From: Lutibacter sp. HS1-25
GTDB taxonomy: Bacteria > Bacteroidota > Bacteroidia > Flavobacteriales > Flavobacteriaceae
NCBI RefSeq assembly: GCF_004121075.1
Contig: NZ_RHLN01000013.1
Location: 17,690-81,689 of the forward strand
Direction: 5' to 3'
Length of the DNA: 64,000 bases
In this document: positions 52,440-61,350 of the stretch, piece after piece
How positions within the stretch are numbered: position 1 is the first letter of the stretch
How the letters are laid out: the number at the start of each line of letters is the position of its first letter
Made by a program: the position numbers and the translations under genes
Notes under the pieces: generated by a model
Seen by the model: the letters and a program-made list of their open reading frames with translations, nothing else
What the model was told of the DNA's origin: nothing
Databases searched by the model: none

Positions 52440-53480
52440 TTAGGAGCCTTTTTTATTTCTCAAAATTTTGACAATACGGCTATATACAATTTCAGATAAA
52501 TTCCAGGTGTAACCATCAAAATTAGTTGTATTTACAAATTGAATAACAACGGTATCAATATCTTGATGATATTTAGCAATACTTTGATAACCAGGAATTA
52601 AACCTGTATGTTCGTACACATAAATGGAAGAATAGATTTCTTGCTCCCCTTCATTAAATACTGAACCATCATTTAAAGCTCTCAAGAATATACCCACATC
52701 TTCAGCAGTTGCTATCATTAAGCCTGAATATTCTGACTTTAAATCATCTTCAATTCCTACGTAATAACCACTCATTACATTGTTTATATCTACTTCATAA
52801 AGCGAACCGAATGTATTGTTAAGTTTGAGAGGTCTCAAAATTTCTTCTTTGATATATTGTTGATGACCATAACCAAGTACTTTATCAATAAGATCAGAAA
52901 TCAATAAATAATTAGTATTTGAATAACCATAATCTTCATCTGGCTTAAAATCGGCAGGTAAATCAAGTGCATATTCAAGTGTTTCTTGTCTGTTTTTAGG
53001 TGGATTTTTCCAATAATTAGGATGGTTTACAAAATTTGGAATACCACTACGATGTTGTACCATCATTCGCAAGGTTATTTTGTCTGCATTTTCAATTCGT
53101 CCTGATAATTCTGGAAAATAATCAGCGAGTGTTTTATCTAACGATAAACATTTATTATTTACCAATTTAGCAACAGCAACAGCGACATAAAGTTTGGTAA
53201 TACTGGCAATTTTGAATAGCGATTTTGGATTGGCAGGTATTTTGTTTTTTCGGTCATTCCAACCAGCAGCATAAAACTCAGGTGGGTTGCCTTTTTGATC
53301 TACATAAACAATCATTCCATCAAACCCAAGACCAATTGCCTTATTCACTTGTTCTTGAACTGTGTTGGGTAATGGTAAAATCCAAGCTTTTACTAAAATC
53401 CAAGGTACAAACGCCAAAGAAGAAATACTTGCAATAATAAATAATATTTTGAGTGTTTTTTTAATTTGCATTTTTGTCAT
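52440..53480 (-). CDS. Membrane-anchored serine hydrolase (beta-lactamase/DD-peptidase family)
   Basis: 346 residues. One N-terminal helix (about 9-32) as a signal anchor; then class C-type motifs: nucleophile SITK (Ser in FKIASITKLYVAVAVAKL, near 90), YSN (GYSNTNYL) near 183, and HTG (EHTGLIPGY) near 290 as the third motif. Probably periplasmic, acting on peptides or D-amino esters; no evidence of resistance function. One base separates it from the secreted protein gene upstream. Confidence 0.85.
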   Translation of the reverse strand: MTKMQIKKTLKILFIIASISSLAFVPWILVKAWILPLPNTVQEQVNKAIGLGFDGMIVYVDQKGNPPEFYAAGWNDRKNKIPANPKSLFKIASITKLYVAVAVAKLVNNKCLSLDKTLADYFPELSGRIENADKITLRMMVQHRSGIPNFVNHPNYWKNPPKNRQETLEYALDLPADFKPDEDYGYSNTNYLLISDLIDKVLGYGHQQYIKEEILRPLKLNNTFGSLYEVDINNVMSGYYVGIEDDLKSEYSGLMIATAEDVGIFLRALNDGSVFNEGEQEIYSSIYVYEHTGLIPGYQSIAKYHQDIDTVVIQFVNTTNFDGYTWNLSEIVYSRIVKILRNKKGS

Positions 53481-53481
53481 A

Positions 53482-54444
53482 TCATTTCAATAAATAATCA
53501 ACCAAATTATAAGACAAATCATTCATAATTTTTTCTGCATTAACTTTAAAAATTTGATTCATTTTATTCATTTCTCCGTTTTTATTAAATAGATGTGAAG
53601 GGGAAATATTGGCAATAATTTCTCCGTTTTTATCCATAATATCTCCGTTTTCAGCACCCAAATCAAATGTCATTTTAATTTCGCTATCGGTAAAATTAAC
53701 CGTAAACAAATAAGGTAAATCCGCAATTAGGTCAAAGCCCATAATAGTTCCAAATGTCACATTTTCAGTAAAGTAGTTTATGCCCATATTTTTATCTGGA
53801 ACATGAGTTATAATAGCTTCATTCTGAATTTGGTAATATGAATTAGCCCAATTAACAGCCTTACTGTAAAGCTCACTTTTACTCAAATTATTGATAGCTA
53901 CAACAACAGGCTCAATGCCTTTACTTGTAATTTTAAATAAATTTATGGGTGATTTCTCTTCTAATTGAGGTGCACTAATTTTAATAATTTCTCCCGATTT
54001 AAATGCTGGTTCAAAATCTACTACAATATTGTTAAAAAATAAACCTTCAATCAATTGTATATCCCGCATATTGATAACTCCCAAAGTTTTTTTTCCTTTC
54101 TTTTTGGATGAAATTTTACTGAAATTTTTAATAACCAATTGCTTTCCTGTAAAACTACTGTCTAAATTCTGTTGAGGTAAAGCCTTGGAATCAAAACCTG
54201 AATTTTCGGAAAAAAATCCGGCAAGAATATCTTTTGCCAATGGAATATTAGAGTTTTGAGGAGCGTAGATATTTTTAAAATTACCCGTTATTTTGTCGCT
54301 ACCTTTTCCTAAAAATACAATATCTCCTTGTCTAACAGTAAGCGTATCGAATAAAACGATGGGACCTTCAATTGTTTTTCCAGGAATTTGTCCAAATATA
54401 GTACTGCTTAAAATAAACATACCAATTGTCAATATTTTTTTCAT
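53482..54444 (-). CDS. Secreted protein of unknown function
   Basis: 320 residues. Signal peptide MKKILTIGMFILSSTIFGQIPG. Otherwise beta-rich with no recognised domain: IVLFDTLTVRQGDIVFLGKGSDKITGNFKNIYAPQ resembles a DUF4468-like start near the mature N-terminus, and NKMNQIFKVNAEKIMNDLSYNLVDYLL at the end. Sits with the serine hydrolase in one unit; the pair may act together in the envelope. Confidence 0.65.
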   Translation of the reverse strand: MKKILTIGMFILSSTIFGQIPGKTIEGPIVLFDTLTVRQGDIVFLGKGSDKITGNFKNIYAPQNSNIPLAKDILAGFFSENSGFDSKALPQQNLDSSFTGKQLVIKNFSKISSKKKGKKTLGVINMRDIQLIEGLFFNNIVVDFEPAFKSGEIIKISAPQLEEKSPINLFKITSKGIEPVVVAINNLSKSELYSKAVNWANSYYQIQNEAIITHVPDKNMGINYFTENVTFGTIMGFDLIADLPYLFTVNFTDSEIKMTFDLGAENGDIMDKNGEIIANISPSHLFNKNGEMNKMNQIFKVNAEKIMNDLSYNLVDYLLK

Positions 54445-54670
54445 ATTCTAAATTATTTTAAAAGTACGTTTACAGATTGTTTAAGCATGGCTTTATAGTA
54501 AAGTGCTGTAATATAGTAAAAAGAAACAGTGAAGTGATCTATATTTTGGATTTTATAAACTAACTAAAACCAATCTATTGATTTATAACATTTTTGAGCA
54601 TTGTTATTTTTTATAAACTCAGTAAATATTTTATTTTCAGGAAATTGAATATTATTTTATTTACTGATTT

Positions 54671-54762
54671 GCGCTAGGGATTGAAGTGGCATCCTTTTTT
54701 ACAATGCAACGCAGTGGAATTGTAAAAAAGATATAACGGAAAGCCCGACCCTTGGGTAGCGC
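54671..54762 (+). repeat. 92-nt dispersed structured repeat, copy B
   Basis: Opposite in strand to copy A (10109-10200). Inner hairpin ATCCTTTTTTACAAT / ATTGTAAAAAAGAT with a 13-nt loop, inside an outer stem GCGCTA / TAGCGC. Relative to copy A (GTGTT / AACAC), two outer-stem pairs change from C-G to T-A on both sides, which is compensatory. Confidence 0.85.
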
Positions 54763-54842
54763 CCAAATTATTTTAACCCAAAAGTATAAGGAATAATACT
54801 AATTATGTTTAACTTTTAATTAACAAGTAACCATATATTAAC

Positions 54843-54858
54843 GGCATAACTATTGCGT
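54843..54858 (+). promoter_or_regulatory. Sigma-54-type promoter of small RNA copy 2
   Basis: CGGCATAACTATTGCG: GG (54844-54845), exactly 10 nt, GC (54856-54857). Expected start near 54869. The upstream block AACTTTTAATTAACAA is shared with copy 1. Confidence 0.7.
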
Positions 54859-54868
54859 TGTACATTTT

Positions 54869-54952
54869 AGAACAAAGAAGTTGTTAGCTTTGTTTTCATA
54901 ATAAATGTTTGGTTAGTTAATAAAAAAAGCGCCCAATAAGCGCTTTTTTTTA
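54869..54952 (+). ncRNA. Putative small RNA, copy 2 (sigma-54-dependent)
   Basis: Roughly 85% identical by eye to copy 1. Same hairpin AACAAAG / CTTTGTT, same tract GTTTGGTTAGTTAATAA and terminator AAAGCGC / GCGCTTT plus T8. The only ATG gives a three-codon frame. It is read toward the 3' end of focA, on the opposite strand, and ends about 50 bp from it. Confidence 0.65.
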
Positions 54953-55003
54953 TGATTGTAATTTGAAAGTTTACCAAATACAAGATACCTGATACTAAAA
55001 ACC

Positions 55004-55789
55004 TTATTCTACTTTTTCTACGCTAAATAAATAACCGTAAAGCATCCCTACAAAAATAGCTCCACCAACAATGTTACCAAGCGTTGCAGGAATCAAGTTG
55101 TTTACAATAAAAGTGTTCCAGGTTATATCTGCACCTTCGAAAATTGCTAAAGGAATAAAATACATATTGGCAATACTGTGCTCAAAACCCATTGCTACAA
55201 AGGCCATAACAGGTATCCAAATAGCAAATATTTTACCGGTTGTATCTTTTGCTGCCATACCTTGCCATACTGCCAAACAAACCAACCAGTTGGCTCCTAT
55301 CCCTTTTAAAAAAGTGACTAAAAAAGTATGACTTGTTTTGCTTGTTGCAATATTTAGAACAGAATTTGAGTAGGGCGCACTGCTAACAATATGCGTTAAA
55401 TGTGTGATAACATAGGCAACAAAAACGGCTCCTAAAAAATTACCAAAATATACAAGTCCCCAGTTTTTTAGTACGGTATTTAGACTTTGTTTTTTGGTTA
55501 AAACATTTGGTATAAAATAAGCATTGTTACCTGTAAAAAGCTCTGCGCCCACTACCACAACCAAAATAAGTCCTAATGGGAAAGCAGCACCAAATAAAAA
55601 TTTAGCCAAGCCTGGGTTTTCTGCTGCTATGCCAGGAGAACCTCCACCAACAATAATGGCTAATAAACCTCCAAAAGCAATATATGCACCTGCTAAGAAA
55701 GCCAATACCAATGTTTTTGATATTTTGTAAGATCCTTTGTTTTGAGCTAGTTTATTTACAATTCCTATAACTTCTGTAGGGGTATTCAT
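55004..55789 (-). CDS. focA: Formate/nitrite transporter (FocA type)
   Basis: 261 residues with six transmembrane helices (about 27-50, 63-86, 107-128, 160-180, 190-210, 228-253). Of the FNT family: SKTLVLAFLAGAYIAFGGLL at the first helix, GAELFTGNN near the second, VYFGNFLGAVFVAY at the third, KGIGANWLVCLAVW and VAMGFEHSIANMYFIP (the conserved pore His) later. A pentameric channel for formate made by PFL. Upstream on the same strand are pflA and pflB, confirming the formate role. Confidence 0.92.
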   Translation of the reverse strand: MNTPTEVIGIVNKLAQNKGSYKISKTLVLAFLAGAYIAFGGLLAIIVGGGSPGIAAENPGLAKFLFGAAFPLGLILVVVVGAELFTGNNAYFIPNVLTKKQSLNTVLKNWGLVYFGNFLGAVFVAYVITHLTHIVSSAPYSNSVLNIATSKTSHTFLVTFLKGIGANWLVCLAVWQGMAAKDTTGKIFAIWIPVMAFVAMGFEHSIANMYFIPLAIFEGADITWNTFIVNNLIPATLGNIVGGAIFVGMLYGYLFSVEKVE

Positions 55790-55801
55790 GATTTTACTTT
55801 T

Positions 55802-55820
55802 ATGTTGCTAATAGCAACAT
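55802..55820. promoter_or_regulatory. 19-bp perfect palindrome between pflA and focA
   Basis: ATGTTGCTAATAGCAACAT: 9-bp arms around one base, 12 bp before the focA start. Could be a regulator site or an mRNA hairpin; there is no U-tract on the minus-strand transcript, so a plain terminator is unlikely. Confidence 0.55.
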
Positions 55821-55828
55821 TTTTATGA

Positions 55829-56608
55829 TTAGTTAATTTTTACTTCTTTAAAATATTGCGCTAAAATTTTTGCTGCTTCTTCAATTTCCTCAGGAGTATT
55901 TTCACGAGCATCTTTTAGTTGGTATTCCCAACCTAAAGCTTCCCATTTGTGAATTCCTAATTTATGATACGGCTGAATTTCAATTTTTTCGATGGTTTTG
56001 TAGTCTTTAAAATGTTCTCCCATTGCGTGTAAAAGTTCTGGCTTATTGGTAATACCAGGAATTAACACGTAACGCAACCACATATTTTTGCCCGATGCTT
56101 CTCTATGCGCTGCAAAATTAAAAGTAGTGTCTTTTAAACGCATTCCGGTTAAATATTCATAACCCTCTTCAGTCATATGTTTGATATCTAACATCACCAA
56201 ATCGGCATAATTATCTAACAATTCTTTCACATGCGAATTTAACATTCGACCGTTTGTATCTACATTGGTATGAATACCTTCTTCTTTTAATCGCTTAAAA
56301 AACGGAATCAATTCTTTTGCCTGTAATAAAGGTTCTCCACCAGAAACTGTTACGCCACCATTTTGTCTAAAATAAGGTTTCATGCGAATTGCCATTTTAA
56401 CCAAATCTTCAATTTCATATTCCATTCCACCCGATGTTTCAATGGTATCTGGATTGTGACAGTATAGGCACTTTAATTTACAACCTTGTAAAAAAATGAC
56501 CAATCTTATTCCCGGACCATCATGGGTTCCAAAAGATTCAATAGAATGTACACGTAATATGTTTGAAGTAGTTTTGATAAGCGTAGTTTTTAGCATTAAA
56601 GTGTCCAT
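55829..56608 (-). CDS. pflA: Pyruvate formate-lyase activating enzyme
   Basis: 259 residues from the ATG at 56608; an ATG at 56596 (four codons further on) and a TTG at 56641 are alternatives. Radical-SAM cluster C-x3-C-x2-C in GCKLKCLYCHNPD (near 47), GGVTVSGGEPLLQ (about 83-95) and later NIPYHKLG-like IEIQPYHKLGIHKWEALG. It makes the glycyl radical on PflB with SAM. A 34-nt palindrome spans the start codon. Confidence 0.9.
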   Translation of the reverse strand: MDTLMLKTTLIKTTSNILRVHSIESFGTHDGPGIRLVIFLQGCKLKCLYCHNPDTIETSGGMEYEIEDLVKMAIRMKPYFRQNGGVTVSGGEPLLQAKELIPFFKRLKEEGIHTNVDTNGRMLNSHVKELLDNYADLVMLDIKHMTEEGYEYLTGMRLKDTTFNFAAHREASGKNMWLRYVLIPGITNKPELLHAMGEHFKDYKTIEKIEIQPYHKLGIHKWEALGWEYQLKDARENTPEEIEEAAKILAQYFKEVKIN

Positions 56609-56636
56609 AAAAATTAACAAGTTAATTTTTATGGAC
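56603..56636. promoter_or_regulatory. 34-nt perfect palindrome over the pflA start
   Basis: Arms GTCCATAAAAATTAAC (56603-56618) and GTTAATTTTTATGGAC (56621-56636) around AA: 16 perfect base pairs. On the minus-strand mRNA it lies between the pflB stop and pflA and includes the ATG at 56608. Confidence 0.75.
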
Positions 56637-56661
56637 AGCAATAATACAACTTTAAATTTTA

Positions 56662-58887
56662 TTACATTGATTCGTGGAACGAACGTGTAATTACTTCTAT
56701 TTGTTGTTCTCTAGTTAAACGTACAAAATTTACAGCATAACCAGAAACACGAATTGTTAATTGAGGATATTCTTCAGGACGTTCCATTGCGTCAATCAAT
56801 GTTTCTTTATCCAATACATTTACATTTAAGTGATGTGCATTGTTTAAGAAATAACCATCAATAGTTGCTTTTAAGTTATCAATTCTTTCTTGCTCATTAG
56901 CGCCCAAAGATTTTGGTACTATTGAGAAAGTATTAGAAATACCATCTTGAGAATCTTCGTAACTAATTTTAGAAACTGAATTTAACGATGCAATTGCTCC
57001 GTTTTTATCACGTCCGTGCATTGGATTCGCTCCTGGTGCAAAGGCAATTCCGTGAGCTCTACCATCAGGAGTTGCTCCAGTTTTTTTACCGTAAGAAACA
57101 TTTGAAGTAATGGTTAATACAGACATTGTTGGTGTTGCATTTTTGTAAACAGGTAGTTTTTTTAACTCATCGTTAAAATCTGCAACTGCCTTTGCTGCAA
57201 TAGCATCAGCATTGTCGTCATCATTTCCATAACAAGGAAACTCACCTTCAATTTCAAAATCTACTGTTAAACCTTGTTCATTTCTAACTGGTTTTACTTT
57301 AGCATATTTAATTGCTGATAATGAATCTGCTACAATTGATAAACCTGCAATACCATAAGCAATATTGATTGTTGGGTTTGTGTCTATTAAAGCCATTTGA
57401 GCTTTTTCGTAGTAGTATTTGTCATGCATATAATGAATAATATTCATAGAATCGTTATAAACACGCGCTACTTCTTTCATGGCAATTTTAAAGTTTGCCA
57501 TTACTTTGTCAAAATCTAAATACTCATCAGTATATTCAGGAACTCCTTTAACAACTTGCGTACCTGTAAATTCACAACGACCACCATTTACAGCTAACAA
57601 CAACGTTTTAGCCAAATTGGTACGTGCTCCAAAAAACTGAATAGATTTTCCTAATTCTTGGTAAGACACACAACAAGCAATACCGTAATCATCTGATCCA
57701 CGACTTGCAACCATTAAAGCATCATTTTCAAACTGAATTGATGAAGTATCAATAGCTACTTTTGAACAATATGTTTTAAAATTATCTGGTAAATAATTTG
57801 ACCATAAAACTGTCATATTAGGTTCTGGAGATGGGCCTAAATTGTACAAAGTATTTAAGAAACGGAAAGAAGTTTTTGTAACTTTTGTTCTTCCATCTTC
57901 AAACATACCACCAATAGCTTCTGTTACCCAAGTTGGATCACCTGCAAAAATTTCGTCGTAAGCAGCCATACGTAAATGACGCACCATACGCAATTTCATA
58001 ACCATTTGATCAATATATTCTTGCGCTTCAACTTCAGTAATAATACCTTTAGCCAAATCTTCTTCAATATAAATATCTAAAAATGTAGAAACATTTCCTA
58101 AAGACATTGCAGCACCATCTTGCTCTTTTACTGCAGCTAAATAACCCATATATGTCCACTGAACAGCTTCTTGTGCATTTTCAGCAGGACGAGTTAAATC
58201 TAGGTTGTAAATTTTACCTAATTCAACTATTTCTTTTAAAGCTTTTATTTGTTCAGCAACTTCTTCACGTAAACGAATAACAGCATCACTCATTGGACCT
58301 GTTATAGCCGCTTTATCAGCTTTTTTAACTTCAATTAATTTATTAACACCGTATAAAGCAATTCTTCTATAATCACCAATTATTCTACCACGTGCATAAT
58401 TGTCTGGCAATCCTGTTAAAAATCCTAAAGAACGGAATTTTTTTATCTCATCAGTATAAGCATCAAACACACCATCATTATGTGTTTTTACATATTTTGA
58501 AAATAAATTTGTTAAATCTTCATTAGGTTGCACCCCATGTTCAGACAAAGCTTTTAAAACAACTTTAAAACCGCCATAAGGTTTCATAGTTCTTTTCAAC
58601 AATTCATTGGTTTGTAAACCAACAATTACTTCATTTTCCTGATCAATATAACCAGCTTCAAAAGCACTTATTGTTGAAATTGTTTCTGTATCAACAGATC
58701 TTACGCCATTTCGTTCTCTTTCTTCTTTAGTAGCTGCTTTACAAATGTTCCATAATTTGTTTGTTTTTTCACTTGGACCTACTAAAAAATCATGATTCCC
58801 ATGATAAGGAGTTATATTGTTAAATACAAAATCCCTTACATTAATTGTATCTTGCCACACTCCTTTTTTAAAACTTACTTCACTCAT
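56662..58887 (-). CDS. pflB: Formate C-acetyltransferase (pyruvate formate-lyase)
   Basis: 741 residues. Cleaves pyruvate with CoA to acetyl-CoA and formate without oxygen. The catalytic pair Cys405-Cys406 is in [12 protein letters not shown]; the glycyl radical Gly716 is in [12 protein letters not shown] near the C-terminus; TGAT and [16 protein letters not shown] are typical PFL segments. Length matches the family (about 750). First gene of the minus-strand cluster pflB-pflA-focA. The radical Gly makes the enzyme oxygen-sensitive, so expression should be anaerobic; no FNR-type box was recognised upstream. Confidence 0.95.
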   Translation of the reverse strand: MSEVSFKKGVWQDTINVRDFVFNNITPYHGNHDFLVGPSEKTNKLWNICKAATKEERERNGVRSVDTETISTISAFEAGYIDQENEVIVGLQTNELLKRTMKPYGGFKVVLKALSEHGVQPNEDLTNLFSKYVKTHNDGVFDAYTDEIKKFRSLGFLTGLPDNYARGRIIGDYRRIALYGVNKLIEVKKADKAAITGPMSDAVIRLREEVAEQIKALKEIVELGKIYNLDLTRPAENAQEAVQWTYMGYLAAVKEQDGAAMSLGNVSTFLDIYIEEDLAKGIITEVEAQEYIDQMVMKLRMVRHLRMAAYDEIFAGDPTWVTEAIGGMFEDGRTKVTKTSFRFLNTLYNLGPSPEPNMTVLWSNYLPDNFKTYCSKVAIDTSSIQFENDALMVASRGSDDYGIACCVSYQELGKSIQFFGARTNLAKTLLLAVNGGRCEFTGTQVVKGVPEYTDEYLDFDKVMANFKIAMKEVARVYNDSMNIIHYMHDKYYYEKAQMALIDTNPTINIAYGIAGLSIVADSLSAIKYAKVKPVRNEQGLTVDFEIEGEFPCYGNDDDNADAIAAKAVADFNDELKKLPVYKNATPTMSVLTITSNVSYGKKTGATPDGRAHGIAFAPGANPMHGRDKNGAIASLNSVSKISYEDSQDGISNTFSIVPKSLGANEQERIDNLKATIDGYFLNNAHHLNVNVLDKETLIDAMERPEEYPQLTIRVSGYAVNFVRLTREQQIEVITRSFHESM

Positions 58888-59308
58888 ATAATTCTATTTT
58901 TAATAGTAAATATTTCAATAATTTTAGACCACAAAAATACGACTTAAAAGTGCGAAAACCCTACAAATAAAGACAAAATAGACCTTTATTTTTTGGAATT
59001 TTACTAAAACGTTTGAATTGTATGGCTAAGGGGTAGAAAATGTAATTAACCACTTTGAATTAACATAGGTAATATCAAATAAGCATAATTTTCGGTTAAT
59101 TTTAATCATAAATATTTTGCGTATCATTCAAGAAAAGATCTTAAAAACGACAGAATTTATACTATTTTAAAAAAAACTGATACTATTTAATCAAAATGAT
59201 AAAAAAGACCTCAAACATACCATCAAAAATTATATTGTTGTTAACAATTAGATACTTGTAAAATCATTTTATATTTTATACTTTGCATTACCGCTTAAAT
59301 AAAACTTA
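58888..59308. other. 421-bp divergent spacer upstream of pflB and the acyl-CoA ligase
   Basis: AT-rich. Contains the pflB -7 element near 58935 and a weak promoter (TTATACTTTG, around 59275) for the ligase. I saw no FNR-like TTGAT-N4-ATCAA, no ORF, and no clear terminator. Confidence 0.6.
58932..58939 (-). promoter_or_regulatory. -7 promoter element of pflB
   Basis: TATTTTTG on the minus strand, 45 bp before the ATG; the leader would be about 37 nt. No clear -33 at the right distance. Confidence 0.45.
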
Positions 59309-61087
59309 ATGACAAAAGAAATCACAAGATTATTCGACTTTGCTTATTATCAGCTTGAAAATTATAATTTACCAAAAGCTTTTAATACAAAATATCAAGG
59401 CAAATGGGTTGCTACTTCAACTAAAGAATTTGTTGATAAAGCCAATGCTATAAGTCGCGGATTGTTAAAACTAGGTGTTAAACCTGGCGATAAAATTGCC
59501 GTAATTTCAACTACCAATAGAACGGAGTGGAATATTTTAGATGTTGGTGTTTTGCAAATTGGTGCAATTAATATACCTATTTATCCAACTATTAATGAAG
59601 ATGATTTTGAATACATTTTTAATCACGCAGAAGTTACACACTGTTTCTTATCGGATAAAGATCTTTTCAAAAAAATAAATTCAATAAAAAATAAAGTACC
59701 GACTTTACAAAATATTTACTCCTTTGATATTGTTAAAGGCTGTGAAAACTGGGAAGAAGTTGTTACTTTAGGAGAAGATAAAAGTATACAACCTGAAGTT
59801 GAAAAATTAAAAGACAGTGTAAAAACCGATGATTTAGCGACTATTATTTACACATCTGGTACTACTGGTACACCAAAAGGTGTTATGCTTTCGCATAAAA
59901 ATGTTGTTACAAATGTAATAGACTGTATGCCAAGACTTCCTTTAGAACTTGGAAAAATAACCGCTTTGAGTTTTTTACCTGTATGTCATATTTTTGAACG
60001 TATGCTACATTATTTATACCAATTCTCTGGAACTTCACTTTATTTTGCTGAAGGAATGGATAAAATTGGAGAAAATATAAAAGAAGTAAAACCACAGTTT
60101 ATGTCGGTTGTACCTCGATTGTTAGAAAAAGTGTATGAAGGTATTATTGCCAAAGGCGCTCAACTAACAGGTATTAAACGACTTTTATTTTATTGGGCTT
60201 TGGATTTGGGTTTAAAATACGAACCATTTGGTGCTAATGGCTGGTGGTACGAGTTTAAACTCAAAATAGCTAACAAATTAATTTTTAGCAAATGGCGAGA
60301 AGCTTTGGGTGGAAATTTAGAAATTATGGTTTCTGGCAGCGCTGCTTTACAACCTAGATTGGCGCGCGTTTTTACTGCTGCTAAAATGACTATTTTAGAA
60401 GGTTATGGTCTTACTGAAACCTCTCCTGTAATTTCAGTAAATATGATTAAAAAAGGCATGTTCAAAATTGGAACTATTGGAAAAACAATAGACAATGTTG
60501 AAGTGAAAATAGCTGAAGATGGAGAAATTTTAGTTAAAGGACCCAACATTATGCTAGGTTATTATAAAGATGCTGAAAGAACAGCAAGTGTCATGTCTGG
60601 CGAATATTTTCATACGGGTGATAAAGGTGAATTTGATGCTGATGGTTTTTTATTAATTACAGGTCGTAAAAAAGAAATTTTCAAAACTTCTGGCGGAAAA
60701 TATATTTCTCCTGCTTTGCTTGAAAATGAAATGAAACAATCTCGTTTTATTGAACAAATTTTAGTAATTGGTGATGGTCAAAAAATGCCTGCAGCATTGA
60801 TTCAACCTAATTTTCAATTTTTAAGAGAATGGTCTAAACGCAAACACGAACCCGTTTTAGAAAGCAATGAAGATTTAATTAAAAATCCAATTATATTAAA
60901 ACGAATTCAAAAAGAAATTGATAAAGGAAATAAAAGTTTTGGTAAATGGGAAACAATCAAAGTTTTTGAATTAACTCCAGATATTTGGAGTGTAGACAAC
61001 GGACTACTAACACCTACAATGAAACCTAAACGAAAAGAAATTATTGCAAAATACCAACATTTGTATAATAAGATATATGAATTGTAG
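59309..61087 (+). CDS. Long-chain fatty acid--CoA ligase (AMP-forming)
   Basis: 592 residues. ATP/AMP motif YTSGTTGTPKGVMLSHKNV (about 180-198), GYGLTETSPVISV (about 370-382), FHTGDKGEFDADGFLLITGRKKEIFKTSGGKYISP (about 430-464) with the catalytic Lys typical of A10 motifs near the end. Activates fatty acids for lipid synthesis or breakdown, at the membrane inner face. Monocistronic; repeat-rich spacer follows. Confidence 0.92.
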   Translation: MTKEITRLFDFAYYQLENYNLPKAFNTKYQGKWVATSTKEFVDKANAISRGLLKLGVKPGDKIAVISTTNRTEWNILDVGVLQIGAINIPIYPTINEDDFEYIFNHAEVTHCFLSDKDLFKKINSIKNKVPTLQNIYSFDIVKGCENWEEVVTLGEDKSIQPEVEKLKDSVKTDDLATIIYTSGTTGTPKGVMLSHKNVVTNVIDCMPRLPLELGKITALSFLPVCHIFERMLHYLYQFSGTSLYFAEGMDKIGENIKEVKPQFMSVVPRLLEKVYEGIIAKGAQLTGIKRLLFYWALDLGLKYEPFGANGWWYEFKLKIANKLIFSKWREALGGNLEIMVSGSAALQPRLARVFTAAKMTILEGYGLTETSPVISVNMIKKGMFKIGTIGKTIDNVEVKIAEDGEILVKGPNIMLGYYKDAERTASVMSGEYFHTGDKGEFDADGFLLITGRKKEIFKTSGGKYISPALLENEMKQSRFIEQILVIGDGQKMPAALIQPNFQFLREWSKRKHEPVLESNEDLIKNPIILKRIQKEIDKGNKSFGKWETIKVFELTPDIWSVDNGLLTPTMKPKRKEIIAKYQHLYNKIYEL

Positions 61088-61252
61088 CCTATTGGTTGTT
61101 GATTGTTAGTGAATCAGCCTATAGTTGATTATGGCTTCAGCTACGCTCAGCCAGCATTATAACTTTGAAACTTTTTAAACTTTTAAACTTTTAAACTTAA
61201 TTATGGCTTCGGCTACGCTCAGCCACCATTACCCTTTGAATATTAACAAAAC
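61088..61252. repeat. Repeat-rich spacer with two GGCTTCGGCTACGCTCAGCC elements
   Basis: Two copies of a 20-nt element lie at 61132-61151 (GGCTTCAGCTACGCTCAGCC) and 61205-61224 (GGCTTCGGCTACGCTCAGCC), each followed by (C/A)CATTA-like sequence. Between them is an 8-nt-period run ACTTTTAA (about 61165-61199). No ORF. Confidence 0.75.
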
Positions 61253-61285
61253 AAAAAAACTGTCTAAAAAATAGACAGTTTTTTT
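61253..61285. terminator. Intrinsic terminator before dnaX
   Basis: The stem AAACTGTCTA / TAGACAGTTT with an A5 loop is followed by T-tracts, 166 bp after the acyl-CoA ligase stop. Confidence 0.8.
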
Positions 61286-61320
61286 ATGCTCAATACATTC
61301 ATCTTTCACAAATGTTTTTC

Positions 61321-61328
61321 TATTTTTG
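61321..61328 (+). promoter_or_regulatory. -7 promoter element of dnaX
   Basis: TATTTTTG, 22 bp upstream of the ATG, with a T-rich -33 region near 61303. Confidence 0.45.
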
Positions 61329-61350
61329 CAATACACGCTAATTTTACTCT

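Larger units (their letters stand above)
54445..55003. other. 559-bp spacer with repeat and small-RNA cassette
   Basis: Contains the upstream region of the secreted-protein gene (to about 54660), the 92-nt dispersed repeat copy B (54671-54762), and the second sigma-54 small-RNA cassette (about 54812-54952). No coding ORF. Confidence 0.75.

Noticed and set aside
58888..59308. FNR-type operator upstream of pflB
   Set aside because: No TTGAT-N4-ATCAA or near match could be found by eye; anaerobic control is expected but not shown by this motif.
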